The position numbers and the translations under genes are program-made. Shown piece after piece: positions 1 through 8,900 of a stretch of DNA of 27,133 nt. Under the pieces are notes generated by a model. It made no database searches, was not told the origin of the DNA, and worked only from the letters and a program-made list of their open reading frames with translations. Source of the DNA: Thermoplasmatales archaeon (lineage in GTDB: Archaea; Thermoplasmatota; E2; DHVEG-1); NCBI GenBank assembly GCA_023128855.1, contig JAGMDE010000007.1:1-27133 (forward strand), given 5' to 3'. Numbering within the stretch: position 1 is the stretch's first letter; every line of letters starts with the position of its first letter.

Positions 1-356
1 AAATTAGCAGCATAAGGCATAAATCTATCAATTTTTTTTCCTCTAGCTTTTGCCTTTTGAGTAGGTAAAAAAAGATAATAAAAACCTATCCCTATGGTAA
101 CTGGTAGAGATACAATAAGAATCAGTAATGCTGTTATATCATGAGGCACAATTAAATAAAAGATTAATGTTGAAACAAATGCAGATATAAAACCAATTAT
201 TATGTTCATTAAAACCATGGAGTAATATTCTTGGTAAACCATAGCAATATCTGCTTTTTCAAGTAAATTGTTTTTAATTGTTTCACTTATATCAAATCTC
301 TCAAAGGTATTTGCAAATAACCTTCTACAATATCTGGTATAAGTAGTGGATTTCAC
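1..356 (-). CDS. Archaeal type II/IV secretion platform protein (FlaJ/TadC/GspF-like), 5' part only
   Basis: This is the N-terminal end of a membrane protein whose gene runs off the left edge of the window. It reads on the minus strand from a GTG at 356-354, giving about 118 codons with no stop. That GTG overlaps the TGA of the upstream ATPase gene in a GTGA junction, and a GGGAG Shine-Dalgarno-like stretch lies about 10 nt upstream inside the ATPase gene. After a soluble segment with a basic YTRYCRRLFANTFERF stretch there are two membrane segments (about residues 55-78 and 84-105). They are followed by KIDRFMPYAAN, which resembles the conserved loop of FlaJ/GspF proteins where the chain re-enters the cytoplasm. 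In this family the protein is the inner-membrane platform that works with the GspE-like ATPase to assemble pilin. The coupled ATPase supports the call. The C-terminal part cannot be judged. Confidence 0.72.
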   Translation of the reverse strand, partial: MKSTTYTRYCRRLFANTFERFDISETIKNNLLEKADIAMVYQEYYSMVLMNIIIGFISAFVSTLIFYLIVPHDITALLILIVSLPVTIGIGFYYLFLPTQKAKARGKKIDRFMPYAAN

Positions 357-2293
357 TTTTTCATTTCTCCCTTAGCCTTTTTTATCATTTCTTTAGGGTA
401 TTTACTATAATCAGCAACTATTCTACCAACGTCTTTATAATCTCTGATATCCTTCTTTAGCATCCATTCTAGAATTAACTTCCTATTTTCAATTTCCTGA
501 ACAAGTTGCTCTTCTGACCAATCGTTTTGAACTCTAATATTGTTTAATGTTTTAGAAGCTCCACTGCTATCAAATCTATCATCTGTTTTTGAAACCCATT
601 TAAATGGTTCCATGAAAATAAGCTGATTTGTATCAGGATCTAATTTGACTACTTCTGTAACACTTGTCAGTCTTCTTACTGTTTTACCAGCTATATCAAT
701 TGCATTTTGGAATACGATAATATCCAGAGATGTTAGTAATGCACGTGGGAGCGATATTGGTGGATTCTCCAGTCTTTGGATAAGAGTATGTATATCACTT
801 GCATGAATAGTTGCATATGATGTGTGGCCCGTAGCCATAGCCTGAAATAAACTGTATGCTTCTTTTCCTCTAACTTCTCCTACTATTACAACCTTAGGTC
901 TCTGACGAAGCGCAGCACGTATCAAATCAAACATGTCAATATCTTTTCCAGTTTTGTTGTCTTCACTCGATGAAAACCCTTGTCTTGTAGTCCCTGCAAT
1001 CCAGTTTTTATGAGGTAGATTAACCTCTCTCGTATCCTCAATAGAAATAATCTTATGAGGTGCAGGTATGAAAAGCGACAATGCATTAAGAGCTGTGGTT
1101 TTTCCACTAGCTGTACCACCACAGAATAGTATTGATGCTCCTCCTTCGATAGCCATCCAGAAATATGCAGCCATATCCATAGAAAGAGACTGGAAACTTA
1201 TCAAATCAACAGGAGTAAGTGGGTTTTCTTTGAACTTACGAATAGTAAACGTCGAACCCTTTGTAACAGTCCTTGCAAGGGTAGTTTGCAATCTTGAGCC
1301 ATCTGGTAATTTACCATCGACAATTGGGGAATAAATTGAGATCTGCTTTCCACAAATTTGAGCGAGACGAACAACAAATGAATTCAGCTCTTTTTCATCA
1401 TCAAACCTAACATTTGAGGTAATCTCATCATACTTCTTATGATAGATAAAAATTGGAACGTGATGCCCATCACAAGAAATATCTTCAATACCTTCATCTT
1501 CCATTACAATGTCGATTTTGCTATAACCTAAGAACTCTCTAAAAATATGATAAAAAACCTTGTCTTTAGACTCTTTTTCTTCTTTAGTCAACTCTTCTCT
1601 AGTTTTTTTCGGTTTATTTTTTGAAAATACTTTCTTTAAAGAAATTTTATCTTTCTTAGGTTTCTCTATTTTTTCTTTCTTTTCCTTTTTTGAGAATAGT
1701 TTCTTTAAAGATTTTTTATTTTTCTCAGTTTTCTTGTTTCCAGGTTTCTCTGTTTTTACTTTCTTTTTCTTTATCTTAAAAAGCCCAAGATTCTCATCTT
1801 CTTCCTTAGTTTTTTTATGCTTTTTTTTACCAAATTTGATATCGTTATCCTCAATTATCTGTTCTAATGTGTCCCCAAGATACTTTTCTTTTTCCTCCTT
1901 GAACATATTGGTTATATTTACATCAGCAAGCATCTTAAAAAGTCGGGTTAGCTCTTCTTTTGTTTCTTTTTCATCCTTGCTTAGAACTGGTTCTGTAAGC
2001 TCGTAAATATATTCATTAGTTTTCTGTTCAAAGACAATCCTTCTTGTACCAAGCCCTTTCCGTCCAAAACCTTTTTTTTCCTCGATAATTTCTTTTTTCC
2101 CTTCAGTTTTTAAACCAGTGTAAGCTTTTTTCTCTGTAGTTATTTCCTTTCTTTTTTGCTGAGCTTTTTCAAGAAGACTTTTTCTTTCTGTTTTTTTCTC
2201 TGGTTCTTTTGATATATCTAACTCTACTGTTTCTATTGAATCTTCTTTTTTTTCGATTTGTTTTATCTGCTGTGCTTTCTCAAGTAAACCCAT
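353..2293 (-). CDS. Type II/IV secretion system assembly ATPase (archaeal GspE/TadA/FlaI-like) with Lys-rich insertion
   Basis: This cytoplasmic hexameric-type ATPase should power pilin assembly or export. The Walker A motif is GGTASGKTT (residues 392-400), the Walker B region is VVIVGEVRG (468-476) with Glu473, and the His-box-like segment is HTSYATIHASD (490-500). The family's N-terminal elements are also present: YELTEPVLSKDE near 97-108 and YSKIDIVMEDEGIEDISCDG near 257-276. At 646 aa it is longer than the roughly 500-550 aa usual for FlaI/TadA-type ATPases. The excess is a duplicated N-terminal LLEKAQQ element (residues 3-9 and 40-46) and a very basic block at about 155-245 that contains SLKKLFSKK and SLKKVFSKN repeats. 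The ATG start lies 4 nt after the stop of the coiled-coil gene, and the end overlaps the platform-protein gene by 4 nt, so the three genes form one operon. Whether it serves a pilus, an archaellum-like filament or secretion cannot be told here. Confidence 0.92.
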   Translation of the reverse strand: MGLLEKAQQIKQIEKKEDSIETVELDISKEPEKKTERKSLLEKAQQKRKEITTEKKAYTGLKTEGKKEIIEEKKGFGRKGLGTRRIVFEQKTNEYIYELTEPVLSKDEKETKEELTRLFKMLADVNITNMFKEEKEKYLGDTLEQIIEDNDIKFGKKKHKKTKEEDENLGLFKIKKKKVKTEKPGNKKTEKNKKSLKKLFSKKEKKEKIEKPKKDKISLKKVFSKNKPKKTREELTKEEKESKDKVFYHIFREFLGYSKIDIVMEDEGIEDISCDGHHVPIFIYHKKYDEITSNVRFDDEKELNSFVVRLAQICGKQISIYSPIVDGKLPDGSRLQTTLARTVTKGSTFTIRKFKENPLTPVDLISFQSLSMDMAAYFWMAIEGGASILFCGGTASGKTTALNALSLFIPAPHKIISIEDTREVNLPHKNWIAGTTRQGFSSSEDNKTGKDIDMFDLIRAALRQRPKVVIVGEVRGKEAYSLFQAMATGHTSYATIHASDIHTLIQRLENPPISLPRALLTSLDIIVFQNAIDIAGKTVRRLTSVTEVVKLDPDTNQLIFMEPFKWVSKTDDRFDSSGASKTLNNIRVQNDWSEEQLVQEIENRKLILEWMLKKDIRDYKDVGRIVADYSKYPKEMIKKAKGEMKK

Positions 2294-2297
2294 AATA

Positions 2298-3824
2298 TCA
2301 CTTATTCTGATATTTCCTCATAACCTTCTCATAAAGGGTAAATTTGTCTGAATGAGCAAATTCATCAATAACATCCTCAGGAAGATTCTCTAAAAGTTCG
2401 TCAAGAATTGGAAGAAGTTTTTCAACATCATCATCTAAAACAGGTTTTTGATCTGTTGTTGCTTTCTCTTTTATCAATTCATCTATTTCTAATGGTTTCT
2501 CTTCTACTTCTTCAACTGGTTGCTCTTTTGGTTTTTCTTCTGTCTTTTTCTTTTTTTGTTTTTTCTTACTAAATAAAGTAAATTTCTCTTTTTTTGGTTT
2601 TTTAACTTTTATCTTTTCGGCTTCTTTTAGTGTTAATTTCTCTTTCTTTTTTTCCTCTTCCAGCTTTACTTTTTCTTGTTCTATTAATTCTCTTTCTTTT
2701 CGTTTTTTTGCCTCTTCTTCGTCCTTTTGTTTTTGTTTCAATTTTTCTAAATTCTCTTTTTCTTCTTCCAGCTTTACTTTTTCTATTTTATTAAGCTCTA
2801 TCTGTTTTAATCTCTCGGCTTTTTCCACTTCTTTCTCTTTTTCTTTTAATTTTTGTAATTTTACTTTTTCCAGTTTTTTAAGCTCGATTTGTCTTAGTTT
2901 TTCAGCTTTTTTCAATTCTCTTTCTTCGAGTTTTTTCTTCTGCATCCTCTTTTTTTGTTCTAATTTTTTAAGTTTCTCTTGCTCTAATTTTTCTTCTCTT
3001 GCTTTTTTAAGCTCTTCCTCTTTAGTCTTTTCTTTTTCTTTTGCTTCTTTAAGCGCTATTTTCCTTGCTTCTATCTCTTGTTTTGTTTTTTCTAACTCTA
3101 TTTGTTTTTTAGTAAAACCATTGAGTTTCTTCTGACTTTTTTCAGTTTTAGTCACTTTTTTAGGTGATGATCTAGTTTTTATTTGTACATGGCTTGCTCC
3201 CATGAATAGTTTATGAGATTTTTGTACCTCCCTTATCATAGTACTATGAAAATCATCGTTTACTTGTTGATTTTGTTCGTTGGAATGTGTTTCAGTTGGT
3301 GGTACTATTTCAAAAAATTCCTCTTCTTGATTCACTTCTCTAAAAACGTTTCCTGGCTGAACATCTGTACTAAATTGTGACATCTCTGGTTTTCTAACTG
3401 AAACCTCTCTGAATTCTACGAATTCCTGTAATGGTAACTGTTGTTGTATTTGAGTTACAGGTTCAAATTCTCTTAATTGTGCTTCTCTTTTACGACTCTC
3501 TAGTAATTCATCAATTTTCTTTACTATTTCCAAATGAAGATCAACCACATTTTCATCAGTTGTTTTTACTGTGTCATTTGATGAAGGTTCAGAAGTTGGT
3601 CTTTGATTGAATCTTATTTTCATTTGTCTTAATCGATCTAAAAACCCTGTATCAAAACTCCAATCTATAGGTTCAACTTGCAGGTGTTTAGGCTCTGAAG
3701 ATGGTCTTAAATTAAATTTTAATTTTGCTTTTTTAAGGTTACTAAAAAATCCCATCTCTATTAACAACAACAGCTCTAAATCAGAAATATTCCGCTTATT
3801 TTCCTCTTTATCTAAACTAGGCAT
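2298..3824 (-). CDS. Lys/Glu-rich coiled-coil protein linked to the pilus ATPase
   Basis: I do not recognise a named family. The protein is 508 aa from the ATG at 3824, which has an AGGAG about 11 nt upstream. A GTG at 3857 would add 11 residues, and an ATG at 3755 would give a protein starting MGFFSNLKKAK. Near the N terminus is a repeated motif, KFNLRPSSEP then RFNQRPTSEP. The middle, about 200 residues, is an extremely charged K/E/L helical coiled coil. It has a 29-residue period seen in KAEKLRQIELKKLEKVKL and KAERLKQIELNKIEKVKL. A lysine block (KKQKKKKTEEKPKE) follows. The C terminus is a compact acidic region, LLPILDELLENLPEDVIDEF, ending LYEKVMRKYQNK. No signal peptide or membrane segment is visible, so it is probably cytoplasmic. 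It is first in the operon with the ATPase and platform protein, which suggests a scaffold or regulatory partner. That role is inference. Confidence 0.8.
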   Translation of the reverse strand: MPSLDKEENKRNISDLELLLLIEMGFFSNLKKAKLKFNLRPSSEPKHLQVEPIDWSFDTGFLDRLRQMKIRFNQRPTSEPSSNDTVKTTDENVVDLHLEIVKKIDELLESRKREAQLREFEPVTQIQQQLPLQEFVEFREVSVRKPEMSQFSTDVQPGNVFREVNQEEEFFEIVPPTETHSNEQNQQVNDDFHSTMIREVQKSHKLFMGASHVQIKTRSSPKKVTKTEKSQKKLNGFTKKQIELEKTKQEIEARKIALKEAKEKEKTKEEELKKAREEKLEQEKLKKLEQKKRMQKKKLEERELKKAEKLRQIELKKLEKVKLQKLKEKEKEVEKAERLKQIELNKIEKVKLEEEKENLEKLKQKQKDEEEAKKRKERELIEQEKVKLEEEKKKEKLTLKEAEKIKVKKPKKEKFTLFSKKKQKKKKTEEKPKEQPVEEVEEKPLEIDELIKEKATTDQKPVLDDDVEKLLPILDELLENLPEDVIDEFAHSDKFTLYEKVMRKYQNK

Positions 3825-4110
3825 TCTAACCAAATCTCCTGGATTCAGTAGATGCACTATAACAATTCACTTTTTAGGCATCCCATTCCAAGTTCCAAAC
3901 ATGTAAGGGATTATTAATTTAATAAAAGTTTCTATTGACTTAGTAATTAAAAAAATAATTTTTTTTCTTAAAATTTGTTATTTTTTTTTAATAATTGCTA
4001 TGCCAAAAAACCATGGGTATCATTATTTAAATAGTAGGATTTGATATATGATAAAGCAATTGATAGTAGGTAGGGAAAAGGACTTGTACAGTAGGCAAAA
4101 TTCAAAAACT

Positions 4111-4119
4111 ATTTATACT
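4111..4119 (+). promoter_or_regulatory. Putative TATA box of the prepilin gene
   Basis: The sequence ATTTATACT lies about 60 nt before the prepilin start. Transcription from such an archaeal TATA box would begin about 25 nt downstream, near 4140, giving a leader of roughly 30 nt that carries the palindrome at 4150-4165 and the AGGAG at 4166-4170. Position and composition fit, but this is a pattern call only. Confidence 0.4.
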
Positions 4120-4149
4120 ATTTGTGATATCTACCATCAAGAATAATAA

Positions 4150-4165
4150 AGCTTTAGCTAAAGCT
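4150..4165. repeat. 16-bp perfect palindrome in the prepilin leader
   Basis: AGCTTTAGCTAAAGCT equals its own reverse complement. It ends directly before the AGGAG Shine-Dalgarno sequence (4166-4170) of the prepilin. As DNA it could be an operator. In the predicted leader RNA it could form a short hairpin or a dimerisation site next to the ribosome-binding site. Confidence 0.6.
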
Positions 4166-4173
4166 AGGAGAGA

Positions 4174-4632
4174 ATGGGTAATATGAAGGCAAATAGAAAA
4201 TTTGTAGAAGGCGAGGAAGCAGTTTCCGCTGTTATTGGTGTTATTCTTATGGTTGCAATAACAGTCGCAATAGCTGCTACAGTATATGTCTACGTCAGTG
4301 GAATGTTGACCGGACCGGGAGAGAGCGCTCCAAATCTTGCATGGACAACCAATGATGCGGATAATACAATAACAATAACTTCAGGGTCTGCATCAGATGA
4401 TTATGCATCTGCTACCGGTGGTGCTGGTGCTGGGAATCTCGTATTTAAGTCACCAGGTGGCACTGAATGGTGGGTAGAGTCTACATTTAATCTCAAATCC
4501 TTTGTAGAAACAACATTACGTACAGCGGCGATTGGTGCTGGAGATGTAATCAAGGGATTCGATATCGCAGGTGACTGGCAAATAATATGGGAACCAACTG
4601 ATAAATTACTTGGAACCATAACATTTTCATAA
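4174..4632 (+). CDS. Archaeal type IV prepilin (class III signal peptide, DUF1628-like)
   Basis: This is a 152-aa pilin-type protein. A short charged leader (KANRKFVEGEE) precedes AVSAVIGVILMVAITVAI, the hydrophobic helix typical of euryarchaeal pilins, followed by a short Ala/Gly/Ser-rich beta-type globular domain. An archaeal prepilin peptidase is expected to cut just before the AVSAVIG segment; a candidate peptidase is encoded at 18387-19109. Two ATGs are possible, 4174 (3 nt after AGGAG) and 4183 (12 nt after it); neither spacing is ideal, and the choice affects only three leader residues. The mature domain has no N-x-S/T sequon. It has its own promoter, diverges from the assembly operon and ends in an 11-T run. 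The gene is probably a structural pilin because its length and leader fit; adhesin or minor-pilin roles are possible. Confidence 0.88.
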   Translation: MGNMKANRKFVEGEEAVSAVIGVILMVAITVAIAATVYVYVSGMLTGPGESAPNLAWTTNDADNTITITSGSASDDYASATGGAGAGNLVFKSPGGTEWWVESTFNLKSFVETTLRTAAIGAGDVIKGFDIAGDWQIIWEPTDKLLGTITFS

Positions 4633-4646
4633 TCAACAATACTCTC

Positions 4647-4657
4647 TTTTTTTTTTT
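4647..4657 (+). terminator. T-run terminator after the prepilin gene
   Basis: Eleven consecutive T residues start 15 nt after the prepilin stop codon, matching the oligo-T terminators used by archaeal RNA polymerase. The convergent beta-helix gene ends 25 nt further on, so this also separates the two transcripts. Confidence 0.55.
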
Positions 4658-4681
4658 ACACTAACTATAAAAATAATTTGT

Positions 4682-5734
4682 TTAATCTCTTTTTTTCCAA
4701 AAATAACACAAAATTATTATGTCACAAGATATCAATAATGAAATGATACTGATAATTAAAATTGGTGGATTCATTTCAATAGTAGTTTTTTTTTCGAAAT
4801 GTATGGCTTCATTAACATCTGAAAACATATTATTGTATATTTTATAATTTTGGAGGTTAGCCGGTAAATAAATTCCTACCTTACCTTTTACTATCAAGTT
4901 ATTAACGATGGTGATATTTTTATCATTTGAGTATAAAAAAATTCCATAACTGTTATTTTTTAAAAAATTTGAGTAGAGAAAAATTTTATTACAACTATAA
5001 ATGTTAAATCCTGAATTTCTATTATTATTAATAAAATTATTATCCAGTATGGAATTATTTTCAAAAGACAAAGCTATTCCAAAATTATTGGTTAAAACAG
5101 TATTATTTTTTATTTTATTGTCTTGTCCATCTGTCAGAGAAATTCCTGTTATCTTGCTATTGCTAACATAATTTTCTGATATAATATTTTTAGTACTTCT
5201 CCTCAATCCTATCCCATATATAGCATTTGAGATGATGTTATTGTGAATTGAATTATTTTTACAATTTTGTAAAATAATTCCTCTATCACAATTCATAATA
5301 ACATTATTTTTAATATGATTAAAATCTGAATTAATGACTACTCCAAAATTTTCTGTTTTATCCCAACTGTTTTGTATGGTAAGATTTTCAATTGTAACAT
5401 TTTCTGCAGTAACAGATATTGTTATATTTTTTGTTTTACCTTCGATAATTGTTTTATTTCTATTTTCCCCAATAAGCTGTATTGATTTATCAATTTTAAT
5501 TGACTCATTATATGTCCCATTGTGAACATATAATATATTGCCACTACTGGCATTTTCTATTGCATACTGAATATTATTAAAATAGCCCGAATTGAATCCA
5601 TCTTTTGTTGAATCATAAGAGATATCAACATAAATAAACTGGGCATCTGCAACTTGAATTATTTTAATATGAGAAATTAAAATAAGAAAACAAAATAAGA
5701 TAAATGTATTTTTTACCTTGTTATATTTTTTCAT
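4682..5734 (-). CDS. Secreted, membrane-anchored right-handed beta-helix protein (NosD/pectin-lyase-like fold)
   Basis: This 350-aa protein has an N-terminal signal peptide (about 1-31, ending VADA). The N-terminal part of a periplasmic copper-binding/NosD-type beta-helix follows: NIQYAIENASSGNILYV and KSIQLIGENRNKTIIEG. Many short Asn-rich strands such as NSIHNNIIS and NKIKNNTVL follow with a period of about 22-25 residues. Near the C terminus are a hydrophobic segment (about 325-343) and a basic KKRD tail, so the helix domain should face outside with a membrane anchor. There are about 12 N-x-S/T sequons. The family includes carbohydrate-active enzymes and surface-layer proteins; no catalytic site is recognisable here. 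It is divergent from the propeller-glycosyltransferase gene. A surface role is well supported; substrate and activity are unknown. Confidence 0.8.
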   Translation of the reverse strand: MKKYNKVKNTFILFCFLILISHIKIIQVADAQFIYVDISYDSTKDGFNSGYFNNIQYAIENASSGNILYVHNGTYNESIKIDKSIQLIGENRNKTIIEGKTKNITISVTAENVTIENLTIQNSWDKTENFGVVINSDFNHIKNNVIMNCDRGIILQNCKNNSIHNNIISNAIYGIGLRRSTKNIISENYVSNSKITGISLTDGQDNKIKNNTVLTNNFGIALSFENNSILDNNFINNNRNSGFNIYSCNKIFLYSNFLKNNSYGIFLYSNDKNITIVNNLIVKGKVGIYLPANLQNYKIYNNMFSDVNEAIHFEKKTTIEMNPPILIISIISLLISCDIIILCYFWKKRD

Positions 5735-5900
5735 ATTTACAGCCTATTAATAAATTCATTATACGGAGAATGATAATGGTAGGATAGTTATTTGATTTTT
5801 TACTTTTTATTAAAAAATTTGTCAACAATTTTAAACTGTTAATGCTTATAGTGATATATCCATCAGGGATTACAAGTAGAACTTGGGGAGAGTAGCATGA
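5735..5900. promoter_or_regulatory. Divergent promoter region, beta-helix gene and propeller-GT gene
   Basis: This region separates two divergent starts. On the plus strand a CTTATAGTG element near 5845-5853 is a plausible TATA box, and GGGGAG at 5885-5890 is a Shine-Dalgarno site 10 nt before the ATG at 5901. An out-of-frame ATG at 5897 opens only a nine-codon frame. On the minus strand an AATTTATTAAT near 5744-5754 could be the TATA element of the beta-helix gene. Confidence 0.4.
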
Positions 5901-8900
5901 ATGAAAAAAAGGTATTTTATTATTAATGGACTAATATTGTTACTTTTATTAATCTCACAAATTTCAGCAATAGCTGTTGCGGATGATGATTCAATTAGTT
6001 TGATTGGAGAATATGGTGGATCTGGTACAGAGCTTGCATTTCAAGGATTAAAAACTCTAGATGGAGGATATGTGTTGGTTGGCACTACCGATTCTTATGG
6101 TAATGGTGGTTTTGATTATTGGTTAGTAAAAACAGATAAAGATGGATTGGCTGAATGGAATAAATATTACGGCGGAGTTGGAGATGATGCTGCCTCTTGT
6201 GTTTTTCAAACTTCCGATAATGGTTTTATATTGGCAGGTTATTCAAATTCTTTTGCTGATAAAGATTTTGATTTTCTTTTGATAAAAACTAATAATACTG
6301 GTGAGATAGAATGGAGTAAAAATTATGGTGGGATAAAAGAGGATCGATGTAGATGGTTAACTCATACAGTCGATGGAGGTTATGCATTAGCAGGTTATTC
6401 AAATTCCTTTAGTAATAATGGTTACGATTACCTTTTAATCAAAACAGATGAAAAAGGCGATATTCAATGGTACAAAACATATGGCAATAATAATACAGAA
6501 AAAGCAAATTATTTAATTCAATCTGATGATGGTGGTTTTTTAATTGTTGGTGAAACCAATTCTTTTGGTGCTGGTAATTATGATTTTTGGGTTGTTAAAA
6601 CTGATCGTAATGGGTCTATGGAATGGAATAGAACCTTTGGTGGTCAAATTTTTGATCATGCACAAGCTGCAGTACAATCTGATGATGGTGGTTTTTTAAT
6701 TGTTGGTGAAACCAATTCTTTTGGTGCTGGTAATTATGATTTTTGGGTTGTTAAAACTGATCGTAATGGGTCTATGGAATGGAATAGAACCTTTGGTTGG
6801 AAAAATTCAGATCATGCACAGGCTGTTGTTCAAACTGATGATGGTGGTTTTCTAATATCCGGATATTCAGAACATCTCCTTACTTACGATTTTCAACTAT
6901 TTAAAATCGATAAGAACGGATATCTTCAGTTGGGAAAAAATTACTCATGGAATACTGATATCTTTGCTAATTCAATTGTTCAAACATATGATAATGAATA
7001 TCTGCTGACGGGTTTTATATTGCTTGAATATCCAAATATGGATTTTTTTATGTTAAAAACAAATATTAGCGATTATAATAATACAAATTTGTATCCACTC
7101 GCTGATGCAGGTTTTGATGAATTTGTTGAAGTTAATGAGAAAGTATTTTTTAATGCTACCGGCTTTGATCCAGATGGGGAAATTATAAAATACAGATGGG
7201 ATTTTGATGGGGATGGTAGGTTTGATTGGGAGTCCAATACTTCTTCCCAGACAACTCATTATTTTTCAAAAGGAGGATGTTACAAATCTTATCTTGAAGT
7301 TACTGATAATAATAATACAAAAGATATTGATATGAAAATAATACTTGTTAATTCAACAGCAGACGATAAATTATCTTATGATAAAGAGGATAGTATATGG
7401 TTTTATTTTTTAGTATTAGGTGTAATTATTGGAATCTTAATAATCCTATTATTTTTACTAAAACCTACAAGAAAAAAGATATTAAATAATTCTATATTAA
7501 AAAAAATTTACAATTTACAAAAAAACAAAGGTTGGTATTACTATTTATTTTTAACCTTTTTTATTTTATTAATTTCAAAATTTATTATTAGTTTATTATT
7601 CAATAAACCTTATATTTATTCAGATGAAATAATCTATGGTGTTGTTGCTAATAATCTATTTCATGGAAATTTAATGATTTTTGGAGATGTTCCATTTTCA
7701 CCTACATCCGTTCCAGTAGGATACCCTTGTTGTCTTACACCTGCTTATATTTTTATAGATGATATGAATATTGTTTATCATGTTTTTTTGATTATTAACT
7801 CAATTCTAACATCTTTAGTAATATTTCCTGTATTTTTCATCATGCGAAAATTTGTTGATGAAAAAAAATCATTTATAACATCAATACTTGTTGCGACTTT
7901 ACCAATAGTTTTATCTGTAAATTTTGCCATATTAAGTGAAAATCTTTTCTTTTTATTATTTTTAATTTCATGTTTTTTAATAATACAAACTTTTACTTAT
8001 AGCAAACTTGATAAATGGTTTTTATTCTTAGCTATTTTGACTGGTTTTTCAGTTGGTCTATTGATAATGACTCGAGCATTGGGTATTGCTGCTTTAGGAG
8101 GCTTAATTTGTGTTTTTCTTTTTAAAATTTTAAAAAATAGAAAATTATCAAATTTGAAATATTCATTGGTTTTTTTACCATTTATACCAGCAATAATAAT
8201 TGGATATCTTATTTATAGTGAAAAATTATTATTTATTGGATATAAAGGATCTGTATATATTGATAGTTTAGGATTAATAATTTCAAGCCCTTTGAATATA
8301 TTAAAATTTTTAAGACTAATAGGAAATGAGATTAACTATTTCATAATAATGAGTTACGTTATTTTTATGGCATTTACTATTTTTTTAATTTACCATAGGA
8401 AAAAAATTATGAAGAAAAAAAGAGAAAAATTATCAACTTTTTTAATATATAGTTTATGCTCAATTTTTTTCCTTATTATCTTAACAACCATTCATATTTT
8501 TACACAGGAAAATATGGTCTATTCAAGGTATGTTTCTCCAGGATTACCAATAATTTTTATGTTGGGCGTAATAGGTTTAAATCGGTACATGAAGATGAAG
8601 AATAAAAATAAATATTTCCAACTTTCTTCAATAATTGTTATACTTAGTTTTATTTATGTGATTTTATTTCCATATCAAATTATATCTGAAGCAAATAATT
8701 TAGATTTAGTATGGATAAAATATCTAAAAATAATTACAATTTTTAATATTAATATGTTACAAATTATTTTAGTATTTATACTATTGCTCATAAGTTTTGG
8801 CTCCATACTAATAATACATCGATGGATTAAACAAAAAAGATTATTAATATTCGAAAGAATCCTAAAAAAGACATCAATTATTTTTATATTAACAATATTA

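Larger units (their letters stand above)
3858..4173. other. Divergent intergenic region between pilus operon and prepilin gene
   Basis: No gene is visible in these 316 nt. The stretch is very AT-rich with T-runs near 3958-3989. It contains a TATTTAAATA at 4024-4033 that is its own reverse complement, so it could act as a TATA element for either direction. A second TATA-like element and a palindrome closer to the prepilin gene are listed separately. Promoters for both the minus-strand operon and the plus-strand prepilin must lie here. Confidence 0.6.

Noticed and set aside
1560..2006. Plus-strand Phe/Ser-rich open frame opposite the ATPase
   Set aside because: It is the antisense of lysine-rich codons (AAA/AAG read as TTT/CTT) and has no independent coding signal.
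6519..6797. CRISPR or mobile repeat
   Set aside because: There are only two long copies, in frame inside a coding region and at a 52-codon period; this is domain duplication.
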